Source: Rhodospirillaceae bacterium bin65
GTDB lineage: Bacteria > Pseudomonadota > Alphaproteobacteria > Bin65
Direction of reading: 5' to 3'
Length of the DNA stretch: 64,000 bases
Assembly (NCBI GenBank): GCA_002238725.1
Contig: MPMX01000002.1
Span: 1-64,000 of the forward strand
A program made the position numbers and the translations under genes. The stretch's first letter is position 1. Each line of letters begins with the position of its first letter. The notes under the pieces were generated by a model, which saw nothing but the letters and a program-made list of their open reading frames with translations, had not been told where the DNA came from and made no database searches. Below, one piece after another: positions 24,173 to 32,708 of the stretch.

Positions 24173-25786
24173 ATGGCCGCCTCCCGTTCCGCCTCGAAAC
24201 GCCCGAACTTCCTGATGATCGTCACCGACCAGCAGCGGGCGGACTATCTGGGCTGCGCCGGCCACCCGATTCTGAAAACGCCGCATATCGACGGCATCGC
24301 CGCGCGGGGCATCCGGTTCGACCGCTTCTATGTCGCCAACCCGGTGTGCATGCCCAACCGGGCGACCCTGGTGACCGGCCGGATGCCGTCGCTGCACGGC
24401 GTCCGGCACAACGGCATCCCGCTGTCGCTGTCGGAGAACACATTCGTCGATCTTATGCGGCACGAAGGCTACCGCACCGGCCTGATCGGCAAGAGCCATC
24501 TCCAGAACATGACGGACAACCTGCCCGAGATGGAGCGCCGGTCCGAGCCGCGTGACGACGCCTTCGCCGAGGCGCGCAAGCCGGAACCTGTCGCCGGCGA
24601 CGCCTATGAAGAGGAGCGGCCCTGGACGTGGAAGGAGGATCCGGACCACCAGATCGCCACGCCCTTCTACGGCTTCGAGGATGTGGCGCTCGCCACGATG
24701 CACAGCGACAAGGTGGGCGCCGCCTATATCGCCTGGATGAAGGCGCGGGGCGGCGATCCGGACACCATGGTCGGCCCGGAAAACAGCCTGCCCCACGACT
24801 ATGTCGCGCCCCAGGGCTGGCGCACGGCCGTGCCGGAAGACCTGTATCCCACCAGCTATGTCGCCGAGGAATCGATGGACTGGCTGGAGGCCTATGCCGG
24901 GGAAGGCGGCGACCGGCCGTTCTTCCTCACGGCCTCGTTCCCCGACCCGCACCATCCCTTCACGCCGCCGGGCAGATACTGGGACATGTACGACCCGGCG
25001 GATTTCGACCTACCGGAGAGCTTCCACCGGCTGGGCAACCAGGCGCCGCCGACCCTGCAATGGATGTGGGAAAACCGCCCGCCGGGCGATGGCAGCCGCA
25101 ATGTCGGCCAGGTCGCCTATACCGTGACCGAGCGGGAAGCGCGCGAATCGATGGCGCTGACCTGCGGCATGATTACGATGATCGACGATGCCGTCGGCCG
25201 GATCCTCGCCAGGCTCGAAGCGCTCGGCCTCGCCGACAACACCGTCGTCGTCTTCACCGCCGATCACGGCGATTTCCTGGGCGACCACCGGGTCATGCTG
25301 AAGGGCCCGATGCATTACGGGGGGTTGGTGAAGGTGCCGTTCCTCTGGGCCGAGCCGGACGGCGTCAATGGCGGCGCGACCTGCTCCGCCCTCGCCGGCA
25401 CCGTCGATATCGCGCGCACGATGCTGAGCCGCGCCGGCATCGCCCCGTATAACGGCATCCAGGGCCGCAGCCTGGCGCCGGAAATCGCTACCCTGGAGGA
25501 CCACGGCAGCGGCGCCGCGCTGATCGAGGACGACCAGCAGCGCACGATCATGGGTTTCGAAAGCGACTTCCGCGTACACTCGTTGATCACGCGGCGCTGG
25601 CGGCTGTCGGTTTACAGCGGCGCCGGCCATTGCGAGCTGTACGACCTGGAAAACGACCCCCACGAACTGACCGACCTGTACAACGACCCGGCCTATGCAA
25701 CGGTCAAGGCGGAAATGCTGGAGCGCCTGGCCAAGGCCGAGATCGAAACCGTTGACCGCAGCCCCTTCCCGACCGCGATTGCCTGA
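24173..25786 (+). CDS. Sulfatase-family hydrolase
   Basis: This 537-residue alkaline-phosphatase-superfamily enzyme has metal ligands in TDQQRADY (D19) and TADHGDFLGDHR. Its formylglycine motif is intact: C59-MPN-R63 (CxPxR), so Cys59 should be converted to formylglycine by a maturase encoded elsewhere. No signal peptide is seen, so it acts in the cytoplasm after uptake. It may hydrolyse sulfate esters, or phosphonate monoesters as some relatives do. Tight coupling to the TRAP permease implies that the imported compound, or a product of it, is the substrate. Confidence 0.92.
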   Translation: MAASRSASKRPNFLMIVTDQQRADYLGCAGHPILKTPHIDGIAARGIRFDRFYVANPVCMPNRATLVTGRMPSLHGVRHNGIPLSLSENTFVDLMRHEGYRTGLIGKSHLQNMTDNLPEMERRSEPRDDAFAEARKPEPVAGDAYEEERPWTWKEDPDHQIATPFYGFEDVALATMHSDKVGAAYIAWMKARGGDPDTMVGPENSLPHDYVAPQGWRTAVPEDLYPTSYVAEESMDWLEAYAGEGGDRPFFLTASFPDPHHPFTPPGRYWDMYDPADFDLPESFHRLGNQAPPTLQWMWENRPPGDGSRNVGQVAYTVTEREARESMALTCGMITMIDDAVGRILARLEALGLADNTVVVFTADHGDFLGDHRVMLKGPMHYGGLVKVPFLWAEPDGVNGGATCSALAGTVDIARTMLSRAGIAPYNGIQGRSLAPEIATLEDHGSGAALIEDDQQRTIMGFESDFRVHSLITRRWRLSVYSGAGHCELYDLENDPHELTDLYNDPAYATVKAEMLERLAKAEIETVDRSPFPTAIA

Positions 25787-25802
25787 GCGTGCACTGCGCG
25801 CG

Positions 25803-26783
25803 TCAGGCGTTGACGTCGATCACCGTGCGGCCGCGGACGCCGCCTTTCAGGATGGTCTCGCCGGCGGCGAAGGCTCCGTCGAGGGGGATGACCCCGGTCA
25901 TCGCCTCCAGCTTCCCGATCGGCAGATCGCTGGCGAGGCGCTGCCACGCCGTCTTGCGCGGGGCGGCCGGATACATCACCGAATCGATGCCGAGCAGGCT
26001 GACGCCGCGCAGGATGAAAGGCAGGACGGTGGTGGCGAGATCGTTGCCGCCGGCATTGCCGCAGACCGCGACAGCGCTGTGCACGCCCATCTGCGCGGCG
26101 GCGGTCGCCAAGGTCGGGCCGCCCACGGCATCGACACAGCCCGCCCATTGCGCCTTTTCGAGCGGCCGGCCGGTCGCTTCCAGCCGGCCGATCACGTTCG
26201 CTGCGCCGAGGCCGCGCAGATACTCCTCCTCGTCGCTCTTGCCGGTCGAAGCCGTGACCTCATGGCCCAGCGCCGCCAGAATCGCGACGGCGACGCTGCC
26301 GACCCCGCCGGATGCGCCGGTCACCAGCACCGGGCCGGCGCCGGGCCGCAGCCCGGCATGCTCCAGCGCCATCGCCGAGATCATGGCCGTGAAGCCCGCC
26401 GTGCCGATCGCCATGGCTTGGAAATTGGTCAGCCCGTCCGGCACCTTGACCAACCAGCCGGACTTGACCCGCGCCTTCTGGGCGAAGCCGCCCCAGTGCC
26501 GCTCCCCGAGGCCCCAACCGGTCAGGACGACCCGGTCTCCCGCCGCAAAATCCGGCGACGCGGACTCCTCGACCGTGCCGGAAAAGTCGATGCCCGGCAC
26601 ATGGGGATAGGTGCGCACCAGCCGCGCCAGCCCTTTCAGGATCAGGCCATCCTTGTAGTTCAGGTCGGAATAGTCGATGCGGACGGTGACGTCGCCGTCG
26701 GGCAGCCGGCCGTCATCAAGGTCAGTCACGGCGCCGGCGACATTGCCGTCGTTTTCTTCGAGCAGGATGGCGCGGAAGGTCAT
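25803..26783 (-). CDS. acuI: MDR-family oxidoreductase, AcuI/YhdH type
   Basis: This 326-residue zinc-independent medium-chain reductase resembles AcuI, which reduces acryloyl-CoA to propionyl-CoA with NADPH. Supporting text is YSDLNYKDGL at about 39, HVPGIDFSGTV, and the Rossmann motif VTGASGGVGSVAV. Length fits. It converges on the sulfatase gene with only 16 bp between stops, so it is not part of that operon. A general quinone or enone reductase is the alternative. Confidence 0.85.
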   Translation of the reverse strand: MTFRAILLEENDGNVAGAVTDLDDGRLPDGDVTVRIDYSDLNYKDGLILKGLARLVRTYPHVPGIDFSGTVEESASPDFAAGDRVVLTGWGLGERHWGGFAQKARVKSGWLVKVPDGLTNFQAMAIGTAGFTAMISAMALEHAGLRPGAGPVLVTGASGGVGSVAVAILAALGHEVTASTGKSDEEEYLRGLGAANVIGRLEATGRPLEKAQWAGCVDAVGGPTLATAAAQMGVHSAVAVCGNAGGNDLATTVLPFILRGVSLLGIDSVMYPAAPRKTAWQRLASDLPIGKLEAMTGVIPLDGAFAAGETILKGGVRGRTVIDVNA

Positions 26784-26912
26784 ATCGATCTCACGGGGTT
26801 ATGATATTTCAGGGCTTGGCACGGTGCGGGCACAGCGTGCATCCCTGTCGCGTGTCAAATCAGGTCTCGCCCGCCAATGCAAGGCGGGCGCGGCGAAATT
26901 GGCCGTGGAGCG

Positions 26913-28058
26913 ATGGCGAACGGATCCGACGAATCTTCGGCAACCCCGGTCTGGCCGCCGATCCACCGTCTGACGCATGACGGGCGCAGCGGCGAACTTT
27001 TCGTCATCTTTCTGGTCAACCTGGCGCTGTCGATCCTCACGCTGGGCATCTACCGCTTCTGGGGCCGGACGCGGATCCGCCGCTATGTCTGGAGCCAGAC
27101 CAGCCTGCTTGGCGAGCCGCTGGAATATACCGGGCGCGGCATCGAACTGTTCCTCGGCTTCCTGTTCGCCATAGCGCTCATTTATGGCCCGATCATCGGC
27201 CTGTTTTTCCAGCGGGGCGGCGAAATTCCGGACCTCGGCTTGGATCCGTTGCCGGAAGCGGTTGCCGTACTCGGCGAGTTTTTCCTGATCCTCCTGGCTG
27301 CAACCCCGATTCTTGTGCTGTTCTACTATGTCGCCCTGTTCGCGGCGTATCGCTATCGCATTTCGCGAACATCCTGGCTCGGCATCCGCGGCGGCATGGA
27401 AGGGTCGGCCTGGAGTTACGGCGTATTGGGCCTCTTCTATGGCTTTATGAATGCGATCACGTTGGGCTGGACCAAGCCCTGGGCCGATTCGGTGGTGTTC
27501 AAATACCGCTTGTCCAGGATCTGGTTCGGCAATGAAATATTCGAATCGCAACTCGATGCCACAGGCCTCTACAGCCGCTTCACGCTGGCCTGGATCGGCA
27601 CGGCGGTAGCGACGGTCGCCTCTATCGCTGCGTTCGGATTTTTGCTGGAGAGCAACCCGGACCTGTTCCGCAATCCCACACCGGCAACGTCATGGCGATT
27701 GAACACGATCGCCACCGCAATATACCTGTTTCCCTTAATCGTCTATCAGTTGCTGATCTGCGCCTACAAGGCGGCCCTGGTGCGCAACATTGCAAAGCGT
27801 CTAACCTTCGGTCCTGTCAGCTTCCGAGCGGATGTCACTTTCAAGGATGTCTTCAGGCTGCGCATCCCCAACATCCTGTTGATGGTGTTCAGCCTGGGCT
27901 TCGCCTATCCCTATGTCGTCATGCGCACCACGCGCTTCATTACGCAGCATGTCCAATTTCACGGCGATATCCGGACCGCTGCGATCGGCCAGTCCGAAAT
28001 CGAGGCGCCGCGTTACGGCGAGGGCCTGATGGAGTTCTTCGGCATCGGAATGATCTGA
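26913..28058 (+). CDS. DUF898 (YjgN family) membrane protein
   Basis: This 381-residue inner-membrane protein has several hydrophobic helices and the repeated DUF898 motif: LSILTLGIYRFWGRTRIRRY near residue 35, GLFYGFMNAITLGWTKPWAD mid-protein, and FSLGFAYPYVVMRTTRF near the end, where each follows a helix with a TLG/SLG turn and an aromatic-Arg patch. The function is unknown. ATG 26913 follows TGGAG closely and begins MANGSDES. It precedes an M48 peptidase gene by 3 bp, a pairing that recurs in alphaproteobacteria as I recall. Confidence 0.9.
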   Translation: MANGSDESSATPVWPPIHRLTHDGRSGELFVIFLVNLALSILTLGIYRFWGRTRIRRYVWSQTSLLGEPLEYTGRGIELFLGFLFAIALIYGPIIGLFFQRGGEIPDLGLDPLPEAVAVLGEFFLILLAATPILVLFYYVALFAAYRYRISRTSWLGIRGGMEGSAWSYGVLGLFYGFMNAITLGWTKPWADSVVFKYRLSRIWFGNEIFESQLDATGLYSRFTLAWIGTAVATVASIAAFGFLLESNPDLFRNPTPATSWRLNTIATAIYLFPLIVYQLLICAYKAALVRNIAKRLTFGPVSFRADVTFKDVFRLRIPNILLMVFSLGFAYPYVVMRTTRFITQHVQFHGDIRTAAIGQSEIEAPRYGEGLMEFFGIGMI

Positions 28059-28061
28059 GCG

Positions 28062-29159
28062 ATGCCTGCCTGGGGCGCCGCCGCCGACGGTACCTACACG
28101 GACGGACGGACGGCCCGGCGGCACCGCGTCCGGGCGACGGTCGATACCGGTGGTTTGCGCATCGAATCCGGTGACGGCGCGGTCGCGGAAGTGTGGCCGT
28201 TTTCCGATCTGCGGCTGGTCGACGAAGTCTATGCCGGCCGGCCTTTCCGCCTGAAACGGAAGGCCAGCGACGAACGCCTGACCGTCGCCGAAAGCGAATT
28301 TCTTGACAGGCTGCGCCCCCATGCCGGCCATCTGCGCCGGAAAGACCTGCGCCGCGCGAACGTGAAGGTACGGGCGGCTGGCTGGATCGCCGCGACCGTC
28401 GCCGTTCTGGCCGGCTTCTGGTTTCTTCTCCCGCTCGCCGCCGGCCCGATCGCCTCCCTCGTGCCCCTGTCCTGGGAAGAGGGCCTGGGCCGCACCGTGC
28501 AGCGCCAGGCGCTCGCCCTGATGGCCCCCCGATCCCGCGTTTGTACGGACAAGGCGGGCCGACAGGCCATCGAACGCCTGGTGCAGCGCCTGTCGGCCGC
28601 AAAGCCCTCCCGCTACCGCTTTGGCGTCACCGTGGTCGACAACAAGATGGTCAACGCCTTCGCCGCGCCGGGCGGCTATATCGTCGTGTTTCGCGGCCTG
28701 ATCGACAATTCGGCCGGGGCCGACGGGCTGGCCGGCGTCATGGCCCATGAGATGGGACATGTCATCGAGCGCCACGGTATGGAAATCCTCGTGAAGGCGC
28801 TCGGCCTCAGCTTCGTCATGAGCGCCCTGATCGGCGACACTTCCGGCTTCGCCGGCATCGGCACCGACATGGCGCAGAGCCTGGCAACCTCGAAATTCAC
28901 CCGAGACGCCGAACGCGAAGCCGACCGGGTCGCCGTCGAGATGCTGAACCGGACGGGAATTTCCGGCCGCGGCCTCCAGGCATTCTTCCAGACGATGGCG
29001 CGGAAGGAGGGATCGGGGGATTCGACCGTCAGCCGCTATTTCGCATCGCACCCTGCAACCGGCGGGCGGGCGCGATTCGTCAAAGACCATACGACTGCGG
29101 CAGGTGCGGCCATGTCGGATGCCGAATGGCAGGCCGTCCGCCGGATGTGCGACCGATAG
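28062..29159 (+). CDS. M48 family metallopeptidase
   Basis: This 365-residue membrane-bound zinc peptidase has the HExxH site at H229-EMG-H233 and the third ligand Glu in AEREADRVAVEML. A transmembrane segment spans about residues 107-132, before the catalytic domain. The N-terminal 90 residues look like a small DUF-type domain with no motif that I recognise. Relatives such as HtpX, LoiP and BepA handle membrane or outer-membrane proteins. It starts 3 bp after the DUF898 stop, so the membrane protein may be its partner or scaffold. Confidence 0.9.
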   Translation: MPAWGAAADGTYTDGRTARRHRVRATVDTGGLRIESGDGAVAEVWPFSDLRLVDEVYAGRPFRLKRKASDERLTVAESEFLDRLRPHAGHLRRKDLRRANVKVRAAGWIAATVAVLAGFWFLLPLAAGPIASLVPLSWEEGLGRTVQRQALALMAPRSRVCTDKAGRQAIERLVQRLSAAKPSRYRFGVTVVDNKMVNAFAAPGGYIVVFRGLIDNSAGADGLAGVMAHEMGHVIERHGMEILVKALGLSFVMSALIGDTSGFAGIGTDMAQSLATSKFTRDAEREADRVAVEMLNRTGISGRGLQAFFQTMARKEGSGDSTVSRYFASHPATGGRARFVKDHTTAAGAAMSDAEWQAVRRMCDR

Positions 29160-29274
29160 CCGGGGCCTCGTATGAGATACAGGGGGCGGCGGCGCCCGAC
29201 CCGGTTCTTGCCGCTCCTGCCTCGTGCCGCTCTGCGTTTGCGCCAGCGTGAACGTCGTTGCGCCGACTGCGCCG

Positions 29275-30087
29275 CTATCGCCGAAGCAGCTTGTTGATCG
29301 CGGTAACGATGTAAGGGACGAAGAGCTGCCCGCCGTGGCCGCCGCCCGGAACGATCACAAATTCCGCCTCGAGGCCTCTGGCTTGCGCCGATTTGATATA
29401 GGCGTCGACGAAATGCGGCACCGTATTGGTATCCGCGCTGCCCGATATCGCGATGATCCTGGCCTTTGCGGACGCCTTGGGCAGCCAGTTGTGCGGCGAC
29501 TCGGCTTGGGGCAGGGACCACGGCCCCTTTTCGTGAATCAGGCTCTGAAGATCGCAGGGGCAGGAAATAAGCAAGGCGGCATCGACGACATCCGCTTTCA
29601 GACCCAGCAGCACACCGGCAATCAGCGCGCCGCCGGACGTTCCTATCAGAATCAACCGCTTCGCCTTGTGGTGGGCTTTCAGCCGCGCGATGGCCGCACC
29701 CATGCTTTCCATCACATAGAGCCGGTGCCGCTCGAATGAATAAAGAGAATGGGTCGGCATGCCCGACGAACTGCGCCCTGCGCCCCGGAAGCCGGGCCGA
29801 ATCAGGATGACGGCGTTCGCGCCGCGTCTGGCGATAAATCTTCCGATCCCGAAGACGAAGTCGACCGGACGCCCGGACGGCACATCGCCGTGGATATAAA
29901 TTGCGAGCGTATCGGGATTGCCGGCCGCCCAGTAAGTCTGGATGGCCAGGCAATGATCGCTTCCCTGGACATAGGTGATGTTGTCGGGATTCTCGCATTC
30001 CGATGCCTGCGCTGGGTCGAGGCCGATGGAAGCGGTCAACAGCGCCAACGCGGCGACGGCAGGAACCATTTTCGTAAGCTGTTTCAT
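29275..30087 (-). CDS. Exported alpha/beta hydrolase-like protein
   Basis: This 270-residue protein has a signal peptide (MKQLTKMVPAVAALALLTAS, cleavage near AQAS) and an alpha/beta hydrolase fold. The nucleophile elbow is GTSGG at about residue 156, an oxyanion strand is IYIHGDVPSG, and a late histidine lies in PGGGHGG. It should be a periplasmic or secreted esterase or peptidase of unknown substrate. ATG 30087 gives a proper signal; 30117 would add ten residues before it. The 115 bp after the M48 gene hold nothing recognisable. Confidence 0.78.
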   Translation of the reverse strand: MKQLTKMVPAVAALALLTASIGLDPAQASECENPDNITYVQGSDHCLAIQTYWAAGNPDTLAIYIHGDVPSGRPVDFVFGIGRFIARRGANAVILIRPGFRGAGRSSSGMPTHSLYSFERHRLYVMESMGAAIARLKAHHKAKRLILIGTSGGALIAGVLLGLKADVVDAALLISCPCDLQSLIHEKGPWSLPQAESPHNWLPKASAKARIIAISGSADTNTVPHFVDAYIKSAQARGLEAEFVIVPGGGHGGQLFVPYIVTAINKLLRR

Positions 30088-30162
30088 CGAGACTACCGTG
30101 CTCATGTCTACGGACAACGATAGCGTCGCCGTCGAATTACTGGAAATGGCCCCTTCGCGCTA

Positions 30163-31503
30163 TCATTCAGGCAGACATTCCTGGAAGACAACCGGCCGGC
30201 CAGCGGGTTGGCCGAGCAATTCATCCTCGCGCATGACGATGTTGCCCCGGATTGCCGTCGCGGCGGGCCAACCGGTTACCGTCTTGCCGTCGAACGGCGT
30301 CCAGCCGCAGCGGGCCTCCATCCAGTCGTTCTCGATGGTCCGCCGCGCCTTGAGATCGACGACGGTGAAATCGGCGTCGTAGCCCAGCGCGATCCGGCCC
30401 TTGTTTGCGATGCCGTAGATCCGGTTCGGCCCGGCGCTGGTCAGGTCGACGAAGCGTTCGAGGCTGAGCCGCCCGGCGTTGACATGATCGAGCATGAGCG
30501 GAACCAGCGTCTGCACGCCGGGCATGCCCGACGGGCTCGCAGGATAGGGCCGCTCCTTTTCCTCCCGCGTGTGTGGCGCATGGTCGGAGCCGATCACGTC
30601 GATGACGCCGTCGGCGACGGCGCGCCACAACGCCTCCCGGTGCCGGGCCTCCCGGACCGGCGGGTTCATCTGGGCGTAGCTGCCCCAGCGCTCGTAGCAG
30701 TCCGGCGCCGACAGCGTGAGGTGCTGGGGCGTCGTCTCGACCGTCGCGACGTCCTTTGCCGCTGCCAGCAGCGGCAATTCCTCGGCCGTCGAGATGTGCA
30801 GCACATGGATCCGGCGGCGGGTCTCACGGGCGAGCGCCAGGATGCGCCGGGTCGCGAGAACCGCCGTCTCGACGTCGCGCAGATGGGGATGCTGGGCCAC
30901 CCCGGCGGCCGGATCGAGCAGCGCCTTGCGCGCGTTCAACCGGTCTTCGTCCTCGGCATGGATGGCGGCCCGGCGGCGGCCGCTTGCGAGCACCCGGCGC
31001 AGCGTCGAGTCGTCGGCGACCAGCAGCGAGCCGGTGGAACTGCCCATGAAGATTTTGACGCCGGCGCAGCCCGGCAGTTGTTCGAGCGTACCGAGTACTT
31101 CCGCGTTCGCATCCGTCGCGCCGAGGAAGAAGGCATGGTCGCACCACGTCCGCCCCTCGGCCCGGCGCAGCTTTTCGGCAAGCGCCGCGGCCGAATCGGT
31201 GTTCGGCGACGTGTTCGGCATTTCGAACACGGCAGTAACGCCGCCTTTGGCCGCGCCCCGCGTGCCGGTCTCCAGATCTTCCTTGTGCTCCAGTCCGGGC
31301 TCCCGGAAATGGACCTGGGTGTCGACGACACCGGGTAGCACATGCAGGTTGTCAGCATCGAAACGCTCCGCGACAGCAGCCCGGCCCAGATCGCCCAGAG
31401 CCGCGATCCGCCCGTCCCGGACGCCGAGATCGGTCGCAGCCCGCCCCCTCGGCGTCATGACCGTGCCGCCGGATATCACCAGGTCGAAGGATTTTTCGTT
31501 CAT
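30163..31503 (-). CDS. Dihydroorotase-family amidohydrolase
   Basis: This 446-residue amidohydrolase is annotated in relatives as dihydroorotase, which cyclises carbamoyl aspartate in pyrimidine synthesis. Metal and catalytic features are VHFREPG, the probable carbamylated Lys in GVKIFMGSSTG, HxxH-type text HVLHIST, and the catalytic Asp in GSDHAPHTREEK. In the first metal motif the usual HxH reads Q63-V-H65. That change may reduce metal binding or mark a separate subfamily. No pyrB adjoins it. ATG 31503 gives MNEKSFDLVI; 31527 is possible. Allantoinase-like activity is the alternative. Confidence 0.82.
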   Translation of the reverse strand: MNEKSFDLVISGGTVMTPRGRAATDLGVRDGRIAALGDLGRAAVAERFDADNLHVLPGVVDTQVHFREPGLEHKEDLETGTRGAAKGGVTAVFEMPNTSPNTDSAAALAEKLRRAEGRTWCDHAFFLGATDANAEVLGTLEQLPGCAGVKIFMGSSTGSLLVADDSTLRRVLASGRRRAAIHAEDEDRLNARKALLDPAAGVAQHPHLRDVETAVLATRRILALARETRRRIHVLHISTAEELPLLAAAKDVATVETTPQHLTLSAPDCYERWGSYAQMNPPVREARHREALWRAVADGVIDVIGSDHAPHTREEKERPYPASPSGMPGVQTLVPLMLDHVNAGRLSLERFVDLTSAGPNRIYGIANKGRIALGYDADFTVVDLKARRTIENDWMEARCGWTPFDGKTVTGWPAATAIRGNIVMREDELLGQPAGRPVVFQECLPE

Positions 31504-31621
31504 GCCGTCGCCCCTTGCCGGAGTCACCCCATCCGTTTCTTATACCGCGTGGCTGTAGCGTTGAAGGATTTCCCGGCGCATCTAGATAACCGTTGCCTAA
31601 ACCGGAATGAACCTATCGCGA

Positions 31622-32500
31622 ATGACTGGATATAATATCGCCGAAGACCGTGCGGTCCTGCGCATTTCCGGCGCCGACCGGATCGATTTTCTTCAAGGCA
31701 TCGTTTCGAACGACGTTGCCAAAGCGGGGAATAGTCGCGGCGTCTGGGCGGCGTTCCTCACGCCCCAGGGCAAATATCTGCACGATTTCTTCCTGGCCGC
31801 CGACGGCGAGTCGATCCTGCTGGATTGCGAGAAGGCGCGGTCGGCCGACCTTCACAAACGGCTGCGGCGATACACGCTGCGTTCCGACGCCCGGGTCGAA
31901 GCGGCGGGAGATCTGGTCGTCGCGCTGGCACTGGTGGACGTGGCCCCGGCATCCGACCTCGCTGCCTGTTTCCCCGATCCCCGGCACCGGGAAGCAGGCT
32001 ACCGAACGATCGGCAGCCGAATTTCGGTCGAAAGGACCATGGCTGACGCCGGTATTGCGCCTTCCGATCTGCTTGAATGGGACAGGCGCCGGCTCGCCTC
32101 CGGACTGCCGGACGGCTCCCGGGACCTGGAGATCGAGCGCTCGACTCTGGCGGAAGGCAACCTGGACCTGCTGGGCGGAATCGACTGGGACAAGGGTTGC
32201 TGGATGGGCCAGGAGGTAACCGCCCGGATGCATTATCGGGGGCTGGCGAAGCGCCGCCTGACCCCGATGCGCGTCTCCGGCCCGATGCCGGAGCCCGGCG
32301 CCAGGGTCGAGCGGAACGGCGTTTCCGTCGGCGAATGCCGCTCATCGGCCGGCGATCTGGTCATGGTGCTCGCCCGGACGGACGCCATCGACGAGACGGA
32401 AAACGGTTTGCGATCCGGTGAAACTCGCCTGAACCCGGCGCCGCCGGAATGGCTGAAGGTTGCGCTGAACGAGGATAGTGCGGCGTCTGGCGCGGCCTAG
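31622..32500 (+). CDS. ygfZ: Folate-binding Fe-S cluster protein YgfZ
   Basis: This 292-residue protein of the GcvT-like YgfZ/IBA57 family helps maintain certain Fe-S enzymes in a tetrahydrofolate-dependent way. The diagnostic motif KGCWMGQEVTAR is at about 190-201, with the conserved Cys. The N-terminal RISGADRIDFLQGIVSND also matches. I chose ATG 31622, which begins MTGYNIAED; ATG 31607 is in frame and close. It is divergent from the dihydroorotase-like gene and followed by a dispersed repeat. Confidence 0.93.
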   Translation: MTGYNIAEDRAVLRISGADRIDFLQGIVSNDVAKAGNSRGVWAAFLTPQGKYLHDFFLAADGESILLDCEKARSADLHKRLRRYTLRSDARVEAAGDLVVALALVDVAPASDLAACFPDPRHREAGYRTIGSRISVERTMADAGIAPSDLLEWDRRRLASGLPDGSRDLEIERSTLAEGNLDLLGGIDWDKGCWMGQEVTARMHYRGLAKRRLTPMRVSGPMPEPGARVERNGVSVGECRSSAGDLVMVLARTDAIDETENGLRSGETRLNPAPPEWLKVALNEDSAASGAA

Positions 32501-32542
32501 GCGAACCTGGGGATATGCCGGAATGATCTTCCGGTTGTCCGC

Positions 32543-32685
32543 CCTTCGATAGGCCCCGGACAAGATCCTGAGCTACTCGGGGTGAGGTTGAGAGAGTCGC
32601 ATTTTGCCGATTCGCGACAAAAACTCCCTCATCCAGAGCAGGCGCCCCCGGCTTCGCTCGGGACAGGCTCCACGCCGTATCGAGG
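32543..32685. repeat. Dispersed palindromic intergenic repeat, copy 2
   Basis: This diverged relative of the repeat at 4291-4390 lies between the convergent ygfZ and ppdK genes. GCTACTCGGGGTGAGG at 32572-32587 pairs with CCCTCATCC at 32626-32634. The outer words CCTTCGATAG near 32543 and CCGTATCGAGG near 32675 match those of copy 1. The centre differs in sequence and is longer. Confidence 0.62.
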
Positions 32686-32708
32686 CGCGCCGCACCAAAG
32701 AAGCCGGC

